A stretch of 26,349 nucleotides of DNA, from the NCBI RefSeq assembly GCF_022539665.2, contig NW_026712548.1, positions 1-26,349 on the forward strand. Reading direction: 5' to 3'. Below the pieces are notes generated by a model. It searched no databases. It was not told the DNA's origin and saw only the letters and a list, made by a program, of their open reading frames with translations. The position numbers were made by a program, and so were the translations under genes. Shown one piece after another: positions 11,181 to 20,893 of the stretch (its first letter is position 1; every line of letters starts with the position of its first letter). The stretch is from Daphnia carinata (taxonomy: Eukaryota; Arthropoda; Branchiopoda; Diplostraca; Daphniidae).

Positions 11181-13563
11181 GAAAATACAATTAAAAATAC
11201 CTTTATCTCAAAAACTAAAAAATACCAAGAAAAAATAGACCGAGTCTGTTTCCGTTTTTACGTAATACGTACATACGTAATATAATTTTTCCTGTATCAA
11301 AAATCTAGTTAACCAAAAAAATTTTTTTCTTTAAATGAAATAGGGACCTCCCACGTTTCAAATTTTTGAAACAGCAACGATGAAAACTACTTGCAGTGTA
11401 CTGAATATCCAACAACGATAATTACCTCTAAATAAAAGCACTACTGCTTTTTTCAAGTATTGTTTTGCATGGGGTTGAAATTCGAACCACCAACGATCGG
11501 TTTGAAATAAAAAAAAACGATAGAAAAATAAAGCATAATAAATAATCTATTCTATTCTGCGTACTTTTTTATTATTTCTAATAACACTGTAAAGGCTTTG
11601 AAAATACAGACTAAAACAACTAAATTTATAGGTTTTTTAGCAAGGGAACTGATGAGCAAACGACGATAAGTTGTTTGTCAACTACGCGCGTATTGCTAGT
11701 TAAGTTATCCAAGGCTGTGAAATTTCGTCTTAGCTTTCTTGATATCAAATAACCTGTTCAAGAAACTAAGCTTTAACCTTAAACTATCCTTAAACTACCC
11801 AGCATTCAGTTTTTGCTAATATCTCTGAAACCAGGTAGGATAAAGACTTACCAGGTAAACGCTTTTCTGAGTGAACACTAGTTGGTCATTAGTCATTGAA
11901 AATAAAAGAGGTCGACAAGCACAAAAGCCCTTTTCAAGCCCCCTAGTATCAGCTCTTTTGAATAGGTATACTATAATTGCAATTATGTCCGTTTAATGAA
12001 CAACATCCAGTACACGACTATGCCAACACGTCGTCAAACATTTAAATTTCCCACCATTAAAAAATGGCCGCCAGCTACTAGTAGCTGATTAGGTATTTAT
12101 TATTATGAGTTTTTTCCAATAAATACGCTAAATATAATTGAAAATAATGCATCACTAGATGCACTGGTTCACGAGGTTTAAAAAAACCATAATTTTATGC
12201 TGCAGTTCTAAAGATTAACACTCAAACGATGAAGCCAAAGTTTCGTTGTTTTTGACTTATTCCCCTTCCCCCAATATTTGGTGTAAAGTAATAATAATTA
12301 ACTGTGATTTTTCTGTTGGTCAAATCGAAAAAAGGTTTATGGAAAAAGATTCCTCTTCACAAGATCTATCCATTTCCGTAAAATTTTAAAAAGAAAAATG
12401 TAAAAAAAAATTTTGAACAAGAGTTTCTAGTTTTTTTGTTCAGTGTAGCAGTAGTGTACTCGACCTAAGTGGGAAAACGAAAAAAAAGGACTTGTTATCG
12501 AAGTATTTTATTTACTATTTTTGTTGTTCAAATGTTAAAGATATATATAGAACTGTTTAGGAGCTATCAACTTCTGTAAGATTTTTCAAGTTTTGGCCAA
12601 AAATGAATTAACAATAATTTTTTTTTAATTTTTGCTTAAATTTTGGGGAAGGGGAATAAGTCAAAAACAACGAAACTTTGGCTTCATCGTTTGGGTGTTT
12701 ATCTTTAGAATTTCAGCATAAAGTTGTGGTTTTTTGAAACTTCGTGAACCAGTGCATCTAGTGATGCATTATTTTCAATTATATTCAGCGAATTTATTGC
12801 AAAAAACTCATAGTAATAAACACCTAATCAGCTACTAGTAGCTGGCGGCCATTTTTTTAATGGCGGGAAATTCAAATGTTTGACGATATGTTGAAACAAT
12901 AGCACTGGATGCAGTTAATTAAACGGAGCAAAAGGAATTGTAGAATGCCTATTCAAGAGAGCTGATACTAAGGGACTTCAAAAGGGCTTTTGTGCTTTTT
13001 ACCTTACTTTATTTCTATGTGAAGAGTGACCAATTGCTGTCCAGTCAGAAAGGCTAGTTTAAGGCTACGGTTTAGGCGTTGAGCAGGTAATTCTGTATCA
13101 AGAAAACTAAGATGGTTTTTCACAGGCTTGTATAACTTAACCAGTAACATATGCGTAGCCCACCAACAACTTACCGTCGTTCGCTCATCAGTTCGCTTGC
13201 TAAATAACTGATAAATTTAGTGGTTTTAGTTTGTATTTTCAAAGCCTTAACAGTGTTATTATAAATACTAAAAAAGTACGCAGAATAGGCTAGATTATGT
13301 ATCATGCTTTATTTGTCTATTGTTTCTTTTAATTTCAAAACGAGTGTTGTTGGTTCAAATTTCAAACAGGTTGAAAACAATACTAGAAAAATGCTGTAGT
13401 GCATTTATTTAAAGGTCACTAATCGTTGTTGGATATCCGGTACACTGCAAGTAGATTTCATAGTTGCTGTTTCAATAATTTGAAACGCGGGCGGTCCCTA
13501 TTTCTTTTAATGCAAGAGTTTTTTTGTTAACCAGATTTTTGATTTATGAAAAATTATATTACA

Positions 13564-13692
13564 ATGAAAAAATGTATGAAGATGATGCATGCTGAAATGG
13601 AACCAGACTCTGTCTCTGCTGCAAGTTTGTTTCGGCAGGTTGGACTATTTGCAATGGAGCATCAGTTCCGTTTACTAGGAGATTGTGTTTGA
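13564..13692 (+). CDS. Small ORF of 42 residues in an arm-specific insertion, copy 2
   Basis: Identical in sequence and setting to 4628-4756 of copy 1. Its presence in both copies shows that the insertion, or the left-arm loss, predates duplication of the whole element. No function is evident. Confidence 0.25.
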   Translation: MKKCMKMMHAEMEPDSVSAASLFRQVGLFAMEHQFRLLGDCV

Positions 13693-13783
13693 GCTAACGT
13701 TTCTATGAATTGTTTTATAATAATCTTTTTTCTTGGCCTTTTTTAGTTTTTGAGATAAACGTTTGTATTTTTCATAACTCTTG

Positions 13784-14891
13784 CAGGTGATTTTCTATGT
13801 CATTTTCTTTACGCCTAAGAAACAAAAGATGTAGATCAAAAGCGGAAATAAAAACCAAAGTGAAAAGAAATAAAATTACCAACAACTGGCATATTGGTTC
13901 AATCTCTCCATCGTCAAATAATTCCACAGAGTTTGTTTCTGCAGCTTCGGCTGTTTCTAGGGCTGCATCAGTTTCCTTTACAACGTCAAAATCATGAGAG
14001 GGTCAATTTATCCAAGAACTTTTATCTGGTCTTGTATACTTTTTGAGGCCCCTTTTTTTTATTTGGTCTTTTCTAGCTTTTAAAGGTGCCTCACCGAGTC
14101 TTTTTTCTTTACACCTAATGGGAAAATGTAAGAATGAAAGGAAATAAACAAAAATAAACGTAAGTAGAATGAGAATACTGGTTTTTAATTGGTTTTAGCC
14201 CTTTACGTTTCTTTAAGCTTTTTCCACAGCAAATAGGACTGCGATTCTGGCAGCATCAGTTGTTATTTTGTCTTCCTCTAAGGTGGTTGCTTTATTTGCT
14301 TGAATTTTCTTTTCTGGTGGTTTTCCAGTGTAGCTTCCTACAGAAAGGCAATACAATATAATAAAAAATTGAATACGTAACGCTCTGACATTACCAACCA
14401 ATCCACGTTTAAGTTGCTATTCTTAAAATTCACTGATTTCTCTCTTCTGATTTTGTCTCGCAAAGAAAGCCATGGGTGGGAACCGTATGACTCCACATGC
14501 CTAGAAGCAATGTATTTGTTTTGGCAATAGTATACGTAAGATTATTTTCACTTTACCTTCATATTGAGGTCCTGTACCTAACGTAAAGGAGAAGTGCAAG
14601 AGAAACCTTCAAAACAAAACAAAAATAATTAATGAAGTACAAAATTATATTGAATCTACATACCAAAACTTTCACTTACTTTACCTATGACTTTCTAGTA
14701 GATTGTGACATTGGAACTTTCACAATTTTTAATTTTCGTTTTCGAAAAGCATCGAAGCGCAACTGAATTGGTTTTCCTAACAGATTTTCAGTGGGATTTT
14801 TATCCGCTAAATCAATTTCAGTGTTTTCAGCACTGTTTAAACATCTATTCTTAAAATTACAATTAAACTGCCCTTTTTGAATGGTAAACAA
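13784..14891 (-). pseudogene. Element 1 gene-like exons, copy 2 right arm (reads inward)
   Basis: Same as 4848-5955 in copy 1, with only scattered single-base differences such as one near 14380. It shares the stop after the IKVL equivalent and the open SYTGKPPEKK segment ending at 14213. It adds no independent evidence of function, because the two copies have barely diverged. Confidence 0.35.
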
Positions 14892-15097
14892 AAAAATAAA
14901 AATAAAAAAAATAAAAGTCGTCTGCTACTATTGAAAAGAAATTCTAAAAATGGCAACACCGTAGTCCCATAAGAAACACAGGGAGAATAAACCAACATGT
15001 TGAGCTCAACCGTTTTTGCAATCTAATTTCGGATTATATTAGTATTTATATATTGCTAATATCCCGTTTAATAAAGTTCATTTTTCACAATTTTTGT

Positions 15098-15103
15098 TTA
15101 TTG
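15098..15103 (-). promoter_or_regulatory. Candidate poly(A) signal, element 2 left-arm gene
   Basis: AATAAA on the minus strand, about 80 nt beyond the stop of the last exon (15183), and conserved at the mirror position 20888-20893 in the other arm. The surrounding GTTCAATAAACAAAA is identical in both arms. AATAAA is common by chance in AT-rich DNA, so only the conserved position supports it. Confidence 0.4.
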
Positions 15104-15182
15104 AACTACCATCGCTTTTTTAAATATAATACAAAAAATAAATGTTTTTCGCACTTAGCCTTGTTCTGTCCACCCTCTTTCA

Positions 15183-15309
15183 TTATTCCCCCAATCCCCA
15201 GTCCATCTCCCATATAGCTTCTTTTTGTCGATACTTATGCCATAGGTAAAGACCACTGATTCGTTGGGAATACGGAAACTGAATGAGTTCCGCGGGGCTT
15301 TTGTGGTTG
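15183..15309 (-). CDS. Element 2 last exon, left arm (conserved 41-residue C-terminus)
   Basis: After the acceptor TTTTTGTTCCCAG the frame begins NHKSPAELIQFPYSQ, continues through GLYLWHKYRQKEAIWE and ends DWGLGE then TAA. It is 127 nt long, exactly as in the right arm (20680-20806). Among six base differences I can count, three are third-position synonymous changes (CCG/CCT, TCC/TCA, GGA/GGG) and three or four bases change residues (K/R, A/V, W/R). The upstream sequence carries a stop in this arm only, so the acceptor-defined start is preferred. Unknown family. Confidence 0.5.
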
Positions 15310-15919
15310 CTGGGAACAAAAATATATGTTACCACGAAGACTAGTTTATTATCATTAACATTTGATAAATAATGTTTATAGGAATAATATTACAAACTTA
15401 AATTATCGTCTGAGGCAAGGACCAAAACAAAGATTATGTAATTCAATATTGATTCTAATACCATTTATTCCTTATACATTTTCAATTCTTTTAACACTTA
15501 CAAAGAGCCCAATAAATATATTAAAATCATAACCTACTGCTATAAATGATTCTGTTCGTTCTTCGTGTCCTGTTTTCACCTTTTGCACATTTTCAATTAG
15601 CTATTGATTACCTAATTACACATCACATAATACATTGAGATATAAGGAAGCTTTACACTTTACGTTAACAAAGCTACTAATAATGACAAATCAATTTTCT
15701 ACCATGACGGACTATTTTTTAAAATGAGAGTCTGTTATTAGTGAAGACACTAAACCTTTTTAAATGAATCTAAGATATTTTTTCTTCAAATTTTCCACGA
15801 TCATGGAAGGCATGCCAGTGTATTTTTCTATAAAACTATCACGACATGGCTGCACATGAAAGAACAAGAGTTTAGCTCATCCATGAGTCAGTATCAGTCT
15901 TTCATACGGTAAATTTGCC

Positions 15920-16704
15920 TTTTTTCTTTAGTTTATTCACTTTATGTTCTTTCTTTTCAGTTTTATTTTTCTTAATGTTGGCTTTTCTCTTTTTCTGTTG
16001 TTATTCCTTTCTCTTTTCCTTTTCTTCGATTCGTTCAGCGCAATTTATGTTACTTTCTGATTTGATCTCGTTCATTAATTGATTTGGCAAGCAATTCCAC
16101 ATAGTCTTTTACCTATTGCAATACAGAAAGGTTAAAAGTTTTGAAGATCTTACAAATATTTTTGTCAAATTGAAAGTTTACCTGAAAACCTTCAGCTATT
16201 TGCAGAGCACCATTTCATGCCTGTTTCTATTCAATGCTTCTTGCATTCTCAGCTTCAGCTTGGCCTACCAAGATATTCATTTTTGGTTTAAGTTTTATTT
16301 TCTTTCATTTTAATCGTTGCCACTTCTGGATATAAAGTGGTCTTTTTCAGAATGGGTGAGGAATTAGATAGTTCTCCAAAATCAAATTTGCTGGAAACTA
16401 GGCAGCCTTCACTGTTAAAAATTGGTGTTGCCAGTGTACTTGCTAGTCTTGGTTGAGGAATTTCTGTTTTAACAAACTCTGAAAGACCAGAGGTTGATGA
16501 CACAGATACTGCCTTGGTGGCTCGAGCATGTTTGGCAATTCAGGACCTCTTCTTCTTACTTTTTCTTTTTAATTTCTTCTTCATTCCCTCTAACTTCCGT
16601 TTAAATTGGATTTTCGTTGCCTTATCAGACAATTCCAGCTTTTCCTCTGAAAATCAATGGAATAAACTGGCCGGTCTTCCTTAAATGTAAATGTTAACAC
16701 ATAC
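15920..16704 (-). repeat. Outer tandem unit B', element 2 left arm
   Basis: This is the tandem partner of 16705-17489 and inverted partner of unit B at 19283-20080. It keeps GGAAGTTAG and an uninterrupted frame over 16288-16503. Confidence 0.75.
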
Positions 16705-17489
16705 CTGTTAAGTGTGAGGCGTTCATTCAGTTTATGTTCTTTCTTCTCAGTTTTCTTTTTCTTAATGTTGGCTTTTCTCGTTTTCTGTTGTTATTCCTTT
16801 CTCTTTTCCTATTCTTCGATGCGTTCAGCCAACTTCTTTTTACTATCTGATTTGATTTCATCTTGTTTCATAATAGATTTAGCAAGCCATTCCACATTGT
16901 TTTTTACCTATTGCAATACAGAAAGGTTAAAATTATTTAAGATCTTACAAATATGTATGTCAAATTGAAAGGTTACCTGAAAACCTTCAGCTGTTTGCAA
17001 AGCATCTTTTCATGCCTGTTTCTCTTCAATACTTCTCACATTCCAACTTCAGCTTGGCCATCCAAGATTTTCACTTTGGCTTTGAGTTTTTTTTTATCGT
17101 TGCTACTTTTCAATCTAAAGTGTTCTTGTTCAGAATGGGTGAGGGATTAGATAGTTCTCCTAAATCAAATTTGCTGAATACTAGGCAGCCTTCGCTGTTG
17201 AAAATTGGTGTTAGCGGTGTACTTGTTGGTCTTGCTTCAGGAATACCTGTTTTGACAAACTCTGTGGGATCAGAGGTTGATGACACTGATGCTGCCTCGG
17301 TGGCTTGTGCAAGTTGGGCAATTCAGGACCACTTCTTGTTATTTTTCTTTTTTAATTTCTTCTTCTTCAATTTTTCTAACTCCTTTTAAGTTTGGTTTTC
17401 ATTGTTCTATCAGACAAATCCAGCCTTTTCCCTGAAAATAGATGGAATAAGCTGGCCCGTCTTCCTTAAACGTAAAGATTAACACATAC
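16705..17489 (-). repeat. Inner tandem unit A', element 2 left arm
   Basis: About 785 bp from one GTATGTGTTAA donor to the next, containing the exon with FVKTGIP-like sequence and the following lysine/arginine-rich exon. It shares with unit A of the right arm a 1-nt deletion (GGAGTTAG instead of GGAAGTTAG), which neither outer unit has. Confidence 0.75.
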
Positions 17490-17824
17490 CTGTTAAGTGT
17501 GAGGTGTTAGCTGCTAGACATTCTTCCTGTTCAACACCAACCTTATTGCTATTGAGATCGTCAACTGTAGATACACTTTCAATTGGAATGTTGGTCAATA
17601 AGCTAGAAATCATGATTTTTTGGGTTCTCATTTCCTATTAATTTTGTTTAGACGACACTTTCAAGTTCTTGTTTTCTCTTTTTCCATTTACAAAAACTGC
17701 CTCTCATATTATAACCTTTAAACTTTATTATTATATACCTTGATTTCTCAACATTATCACTGATCACTCCATAGATCAAACTATACGAAACAAGTCTATT
17801 GTTATTTTCTTCAGGGAACGGCAT

Positions 17825-18089
17825 TTTCAAGTCAAATCTAGCGTCAGGACGCCACAAACAATGGCGGACGGTTTTTAACATAAAATTTTTAAAATTTTTA
17901 ATTCTTTTATTACAAATTCAACAAAATTTAGTTCCTTTGTATAACAATAATAATGAATTATAATAATAGAACAATAACAAAGGAACTAAATTTTGTTGAA
18001 TTTAATAAAGCTTTAGCTAAAAGTTTTAATAACAGCTTTCCACCGTCCGCCATTGTTTGTGGCGTCCTGACGCTAGATTTGGCTTCAAA
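17825..18089. promoter_or_regulatory. Palindromic centre of element 2 between two divergent gene starts
   Basis: About 265 bp between the outward-facing ATG codons. It is itself an inverted repeat around the 36-nt loop 17941-17976. Stem parts include ACAAAGGAACTAAATTTTGT and, further out, CCGTCCGCCATTGTTTGTGG, which is kept in both halves. Any core promoter here would have to serve both directions. No TATA or initiator element can be singled out in DNA this AT-rich, so the promoter role is inferred from position. Confidence 0.35.
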
Positions 18090-18282
18090 ATGCCGTTCCC
18101 TAAAGAAAATAACAATAGACTTATTGTTTCGTATAGTTTGATCTATGGAGTGATCAGTGATAATGTTGAGAGATCAAGGTAAATAATAATAAAGTTTAAA
18201 GGTTATAATATGAGAGGCAGTTTTTGTAAATAGAAAAAGAGAAAACAAGAACTTGAAAGTGACGTCTAAACAAAATTTGTAG

Positions 18283-18498
18283 GAAATGAGAACCCTAAAA
18301 ATCAAGAGCCTTATAAAACGCGAGGGTCCATTGACATCGTCGCTCTTAAAAAGCAACTCTCTCCTGAAGAGTTTTTCATTGCTAGCTTATTGACCAACAT
18401 TCCAACTGAAAGTGTATCTACAGTTGACGATCTCAATAGCAATAAGGTTGGTGTTGAACAAGAAGATTGTCTAGCAGCTAACACCTCACACTTAACAG
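18283..18498 (+). CDS. Element 2 second exon, right arm (open over 70 codons)
   Basis: Bounded by an acceptor (CAAAATTTGTAG) and a donor (AACAGGTATGTG). The frame that opens after the first bases gives RGSIDIVALKKQLSPEEF, then FIASLLTNIPTESVSTVDDL and NTSHLTG. The closing NTSHLTG plus donor recurs at 19260-19282, which marks the start of each tandem unit. The left arm keeps only the second half of the exon. The function is unknown; composition is that of an ordinary soluble protein. Confidence 0.5.
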
Positions 18499-19282
18499 GT
18501 ATGTGTTGATCTTTACGTTCAAGGAAGACTGACCAGCTTATTCCATCCATTTTCAGGGAAAAGGCTGGATTTGTCTGATAGGACAATGAAAACCAAACTT
18601 AAAAGGAGTTAGAAAAATTGCAGAAGAAGAAATTAAAAAAGAAAAATAACAAGAAGTGGTCCTGAATTGCCAAACTTGCACAAGCCACCGAGGCAGCATC
18701 AGTGTCATCAACCTCTGATCCGACAGAGTTTGTCAAAACAGGTATTCCTGAACCAAGACCAACAAGTACACTGCTAACACAAATTTTCAACAGTGAAGGC
18801 TGTCTAGTATTCAACAAATTTGATTTAGGAGAACTATCTTATCCCTCACCCATTCTGAACAAGACCACTTTAGATTCAAAAGTGGCAACGATAAAAAAAA
18901 AAACTCAAAGCCAAAGTGAAAATCTTGGATGGCCAAACTGAAGTTGAATGCGAGAAGTATTGAAGAGAAACAGGCGTGAAAAGGTGCTCTGCAAAAAGCA
19001 GAAGGTTTTCAGGTAAACTTTCAATTTGACAAACATATTTTTAAGATTTTAAATAATTTAACCTTTCTGTATTGCAATAGGTGAAAAACAATGTGGAATT
19101 GCTTGCTAAATCTATTAAGAAACAAGATGAAATCAAATCAAATTGTAAAAGAAGTTGGCTGAACGCATCGAAGAATAGGAAAAGAGAAAGGAATAACAAC
19201 AGAAAACGAGAAAAGCAAACACTAAGAAAAAGAAAACTGAAAATAAAGAACATAAACCGAATGAACACCTCACACTTAACAG
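18499..19282 (+). repeat. Inner tandem unit A, element 2 right arm
   Basis: A 784-bp unit running donor to donor, repeated as unit B (19283-20080). The first exon (18557-19012) contains TEFVKTGIPEPRPTST, and the second (19081-19282) ends LRKRKLKIKNINRMNTSHLT. It is broken by GGAGTTAG (1-nt deletion) and by a TGA at 18663-18665. Confidence 0.8.
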
Positions 19283-20080
19283 GTATGTGTTAACATTTAC
19301 ATTTAAGGAAGACCGGCCAGTTTATTCCATTGATTTTCAGGGAAAAAGCTGGAATTGTCTGATAAGACAACGAAAATCAAACTTAAACGGAAGTTAGAGG
19401 GAATGAACAAGAAATTAAAAAGGAAAAGTAAGAAGAAGAGGTCCTGAATTGCCAAACATGCTCGAGCCACCAAGGCAGCATCTGTGTCATCAACCTCTGG
19501 TCTTTCAGAGTTTGTTAAAACAGAAATTCCTGAAGCAAGACTAGCAAGTACACTGGCAACACCAATTTTTAACAGTGGAGGCTGCCTAGTTTCCGGCAAA
19601 TTTGACTTTGGAGAACTATCTAATTCCTCACCCATTCTGAATAAGACCACTTTAGATCCAGAAGTGGCAACGATTAAAATGAAAGAAAATAAAACTTAAA
19701 CCAAAAATGAAAATCTTGGTAGGCCAAGCTGAAGTTGAAAATGCAACAAGTATTGAAGAGAAACAGGCACGAAATGGTGCTCTGCAAATAGCTGAAGGTT
19801 TTCAGGTAAACTTTCAATTTGACAAAAATATTTGTAAGATCTTGAAAACTTTTAACCTTTCTGTATTGCAATAGGTAAAAGACTATGTGGAATTGCTTGC
19901 CAAACCGAATAATGAACGAGATCAAATCAAATCAGAGAGTAACAAAAATTTCGCTGAACGAATCGAAGAAAAGGAAAAGAGAAGGGAATAACAACAGAAA
20001 AGGAGAAAAGCCAACATTAAGAAAAAGAAAACTGAAAAGAAAGAACATAAAGTGAATAAACTAAAGAAAAAAGGCAAATT
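19283..20080 (+). repeat. Outer tandem unit B, element 2 right arm
   Basis: Tandem partner of unit A. The intron 19806-19874 (GTAAAC...GCAATAG) matches 19013-19080 of unit A. The following exon (from 19875) reads VKDYVELLAKPNNERDQIKS, then FAERIEEKEKRRE before a TAA, in an alternating-charge, probably helical style. Confidence 0.8.
19341..19805 (+). CDS. Element 2 core exon, outer unit B, best-preserved copy
   Basis: Acceptor GATTTTCAG, donor CAGGTAAAC. The frame gives KKLELSDKTTKIKLKRKL, then a Lys/Arg-rich tract ending KSKKKRS. A TGA (19445-19447) follows, then IAKHARATKAASVSS, EFVKTEIPEARLASTLATP and ILNKTTLDPEVATIKM. Shortly after, a frame change is needed to reach MKILVGQAEVENATSIEEKQ and IAEGFQ at the donor. 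That last part is open here but broken in unit A. The basic stretch resembles a nuclear localisation signal and the end a helical segment; neither identifies a family. The TGA is present in all four copies. Confidence 0.5.
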
Positions 20081-20142
20081 TATCGCATGAAAAACTGATA
20101 CTGACTGATGGATCAGCTAAACTTGTGTTCTTTCATGTGCAG

Positions 20143-20241
20143 CCATGTCGTGATAGTTTTTTAGAAAAATACACTGATATGCCTTCCATGATCGTGGAAA
20201 ATTTGAAGAAAAAAATCTTAGATTCAATTTCAAAGGTTTAG
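20143..20241 (+). CDS. Element 2 penultimate coding segment, right arm
   Basis: After the acceptor TTCTTTCATGTGCAG the frame reads PCRDSFLEKYTDMPSMIVEN, then LKKKILDSISKV and TAG. In this arm the frame is also open upstream to about 20065. The left arm has a stop upstream of the acceptor, which suggests the acceptor marks the real exon edge. The left-arm counterpart (near 15750-15840) keeps the first two thirds with L/I and D/G changes, then diverges. I cannot tell whether the TAG ends one product form or is read through by splicing to the exon at 20680. Confidence 0.4.
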   Translation, partial: PCRDSFLEKYTDMPSMIVENLKKKILDSISKV

Positions 20242-20679
20242 TGTCTTCACTAATAAGAGACTCTCATAAAAAAAAATCCGTCGTAGTAGAAAATTGATTT
20301 GTCATTATTAGTAGCTTTGCTAACGTAAAGTGTAAAGCTTCCTTATATCTCAATGTAGTATGTCATGTGTAATTAGGTAATCAATAGCTGCTTGAAAATG
20401 TACAAAAGGTGAAAACAGGACACGAAGAACGAACAAAATCATTTATAGCAGTAGGTTATGATTTTAATATATTTATTGGGCTCTTTGTAATTGTTAAAAG
20501 AATTGAAAATGTATAAAGAATAAATGGTATTAGAATCAATATTGGATTACAATAGTCTTTGTTTTGGTCCTTGCTTCAGACGATAGTTCAAGTTTGTACT
20601 ATTATTCCTATAAACATTATTTATCAAATGTTAATAATAATAAACTAGTCTTCGTGGTAACATATATTTTTGTTCCCAG
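20242..20679. other. Non-coding stretch between candidate exons of element 2, right arm
   Basis: AT-rich, conserved as sequence in the left arm (about 15310-15745) but without a shared open frame. It ends in a strong acceptor (ATATTTTTGTTCCCAG). It fits either a 3' untranslated region or an intron of about 0.4 kb. Confidence 0.4.
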
Positions 20680-20806
20680 CAACCACAAAAGCCCCGCGGA
20701 ACTCATTCAGTTTCCTTATTCACAACGAATCAGTGGTCTTTACCTATGGCATAAGTATCGACAAAGGGAAGTTATAAGGGAGATGGACTGGGGGTTGGGG
20801 GAATAA
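20680..20806 (+). CDS. Element 2 last exon, right arm (conserved 41-residue C-terminus)
   Basis: Inverted equivalent of 15183-15309 and the best-conserved coding stretch of the element: same length, same acceptor, same TAA. It reads NHKSPAELIQFPYSQRISG, LYLWHKYRQREVIRE and DWGLGE. It is rich in aromatic residues and unlike the lysine-rich exons before it. A candidate poly(A) signal follows at 20888. Family unknown. It is an exon rather than a free-standing gene, because the left arm has a stop just upstream of the acceptor. Confidence 0.5.
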
Positions 20807-20887
20807 TCAAAGAGGGTGGACAGAACAAGGCTAAGTGCGAAAAACATTAATTTCTTGTATTATATTAAAAAAAGCCGATAGTAGTTC

Positions 20888-20893
20888 AATAAA
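20888..20893 (+). promoter_or_regulatory. Candidate poly(A) signal, element 2 right-arm gene
   Basis: AATAAA 82 nt after the stop of the last exon, at the mirror position of 15098-15103. Position and conservation are the only support. Confidence 0.4.

Larger units (their letters stand above)
9930..15015. mobile_element. Element 1, copy 2: long palindromic element, right tip cut
   Basis: Nearly identical to copy 1 across about 4.9 kb (offset 8936-8941 bp). I saw only a few single-base changes and small homopolymer or 5-6 nt indels. It keeps the complete left tip (TGAGCTAGCTCA at 9930-9941) missing from copy 1. On the right its homology stops at 15015 within the tip, after CAACCGTTT, and element 2 begins at once, so the final GAGCTAGCTCA is absent. 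The inverted-arm organisation is as in copy 1: arms about 9930-12280 and 12640-15015. Confidence 0.75.
15183..17824 (-). pseudogene. Element 2 gene, left-arm copy (reads outward on minus strand)
   Basis: Inverted duplicate of 18090-20806. The first exon (17739-17824) starts MPFPEENNNRLVSYSLIYGV and ends at the donor GTATAT. It differs from the right arm by an in-frame 3-nt deletion (one Ile) and E/K and K/R changes. The second exon has lost about 65 bp. Two tandem exon sets follow, at 16705-17489 and about 15920-16704. The outer set is the better preserved, with an open stretch at 16288-16503 containing EFVKTEIPQPRLAST. The penultimate exon (near 15750-15850) contains QPCRDSFIEKYTGMPSM. Several in-frame stops and a shared frameshift in the inner set make this copy unlikely to code as it stands. 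Confidence 0.45.
18090..20806 (+). pseudogene. Element 2 gene, right-arm copy (reads outward)
   Basis: Candidate exons are 18090-18178 (MPFPKENNNRLIVSYSLIYG), 18283-18498 (QLSPEEFFIASLLTN then NTSHLTG), 18557-19012, 19081-19282, 19341-19805, 19875-20090, 20143-20241 (QPCRDSFLEKYTDMPSM) and 20680-20806. Introns of 58-69 nt with GT...AG separate the middle ones. Exons 3-4 and 5-6 are tandem duplicates. Predicted features are a basic Lys/Arg-rich tract suited to nuclear localisation, a Ser/Thr-rich linker and Lys/Glu helices. Exons 1 and 2 do not join in frame with the obvious splice sites. Exon 3 is frameshifted, and a TGA lies in exons 3 and 5. It may be a decayed gene, or the splicing differs from my model. 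Unknown family. Confidence 0.5.
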
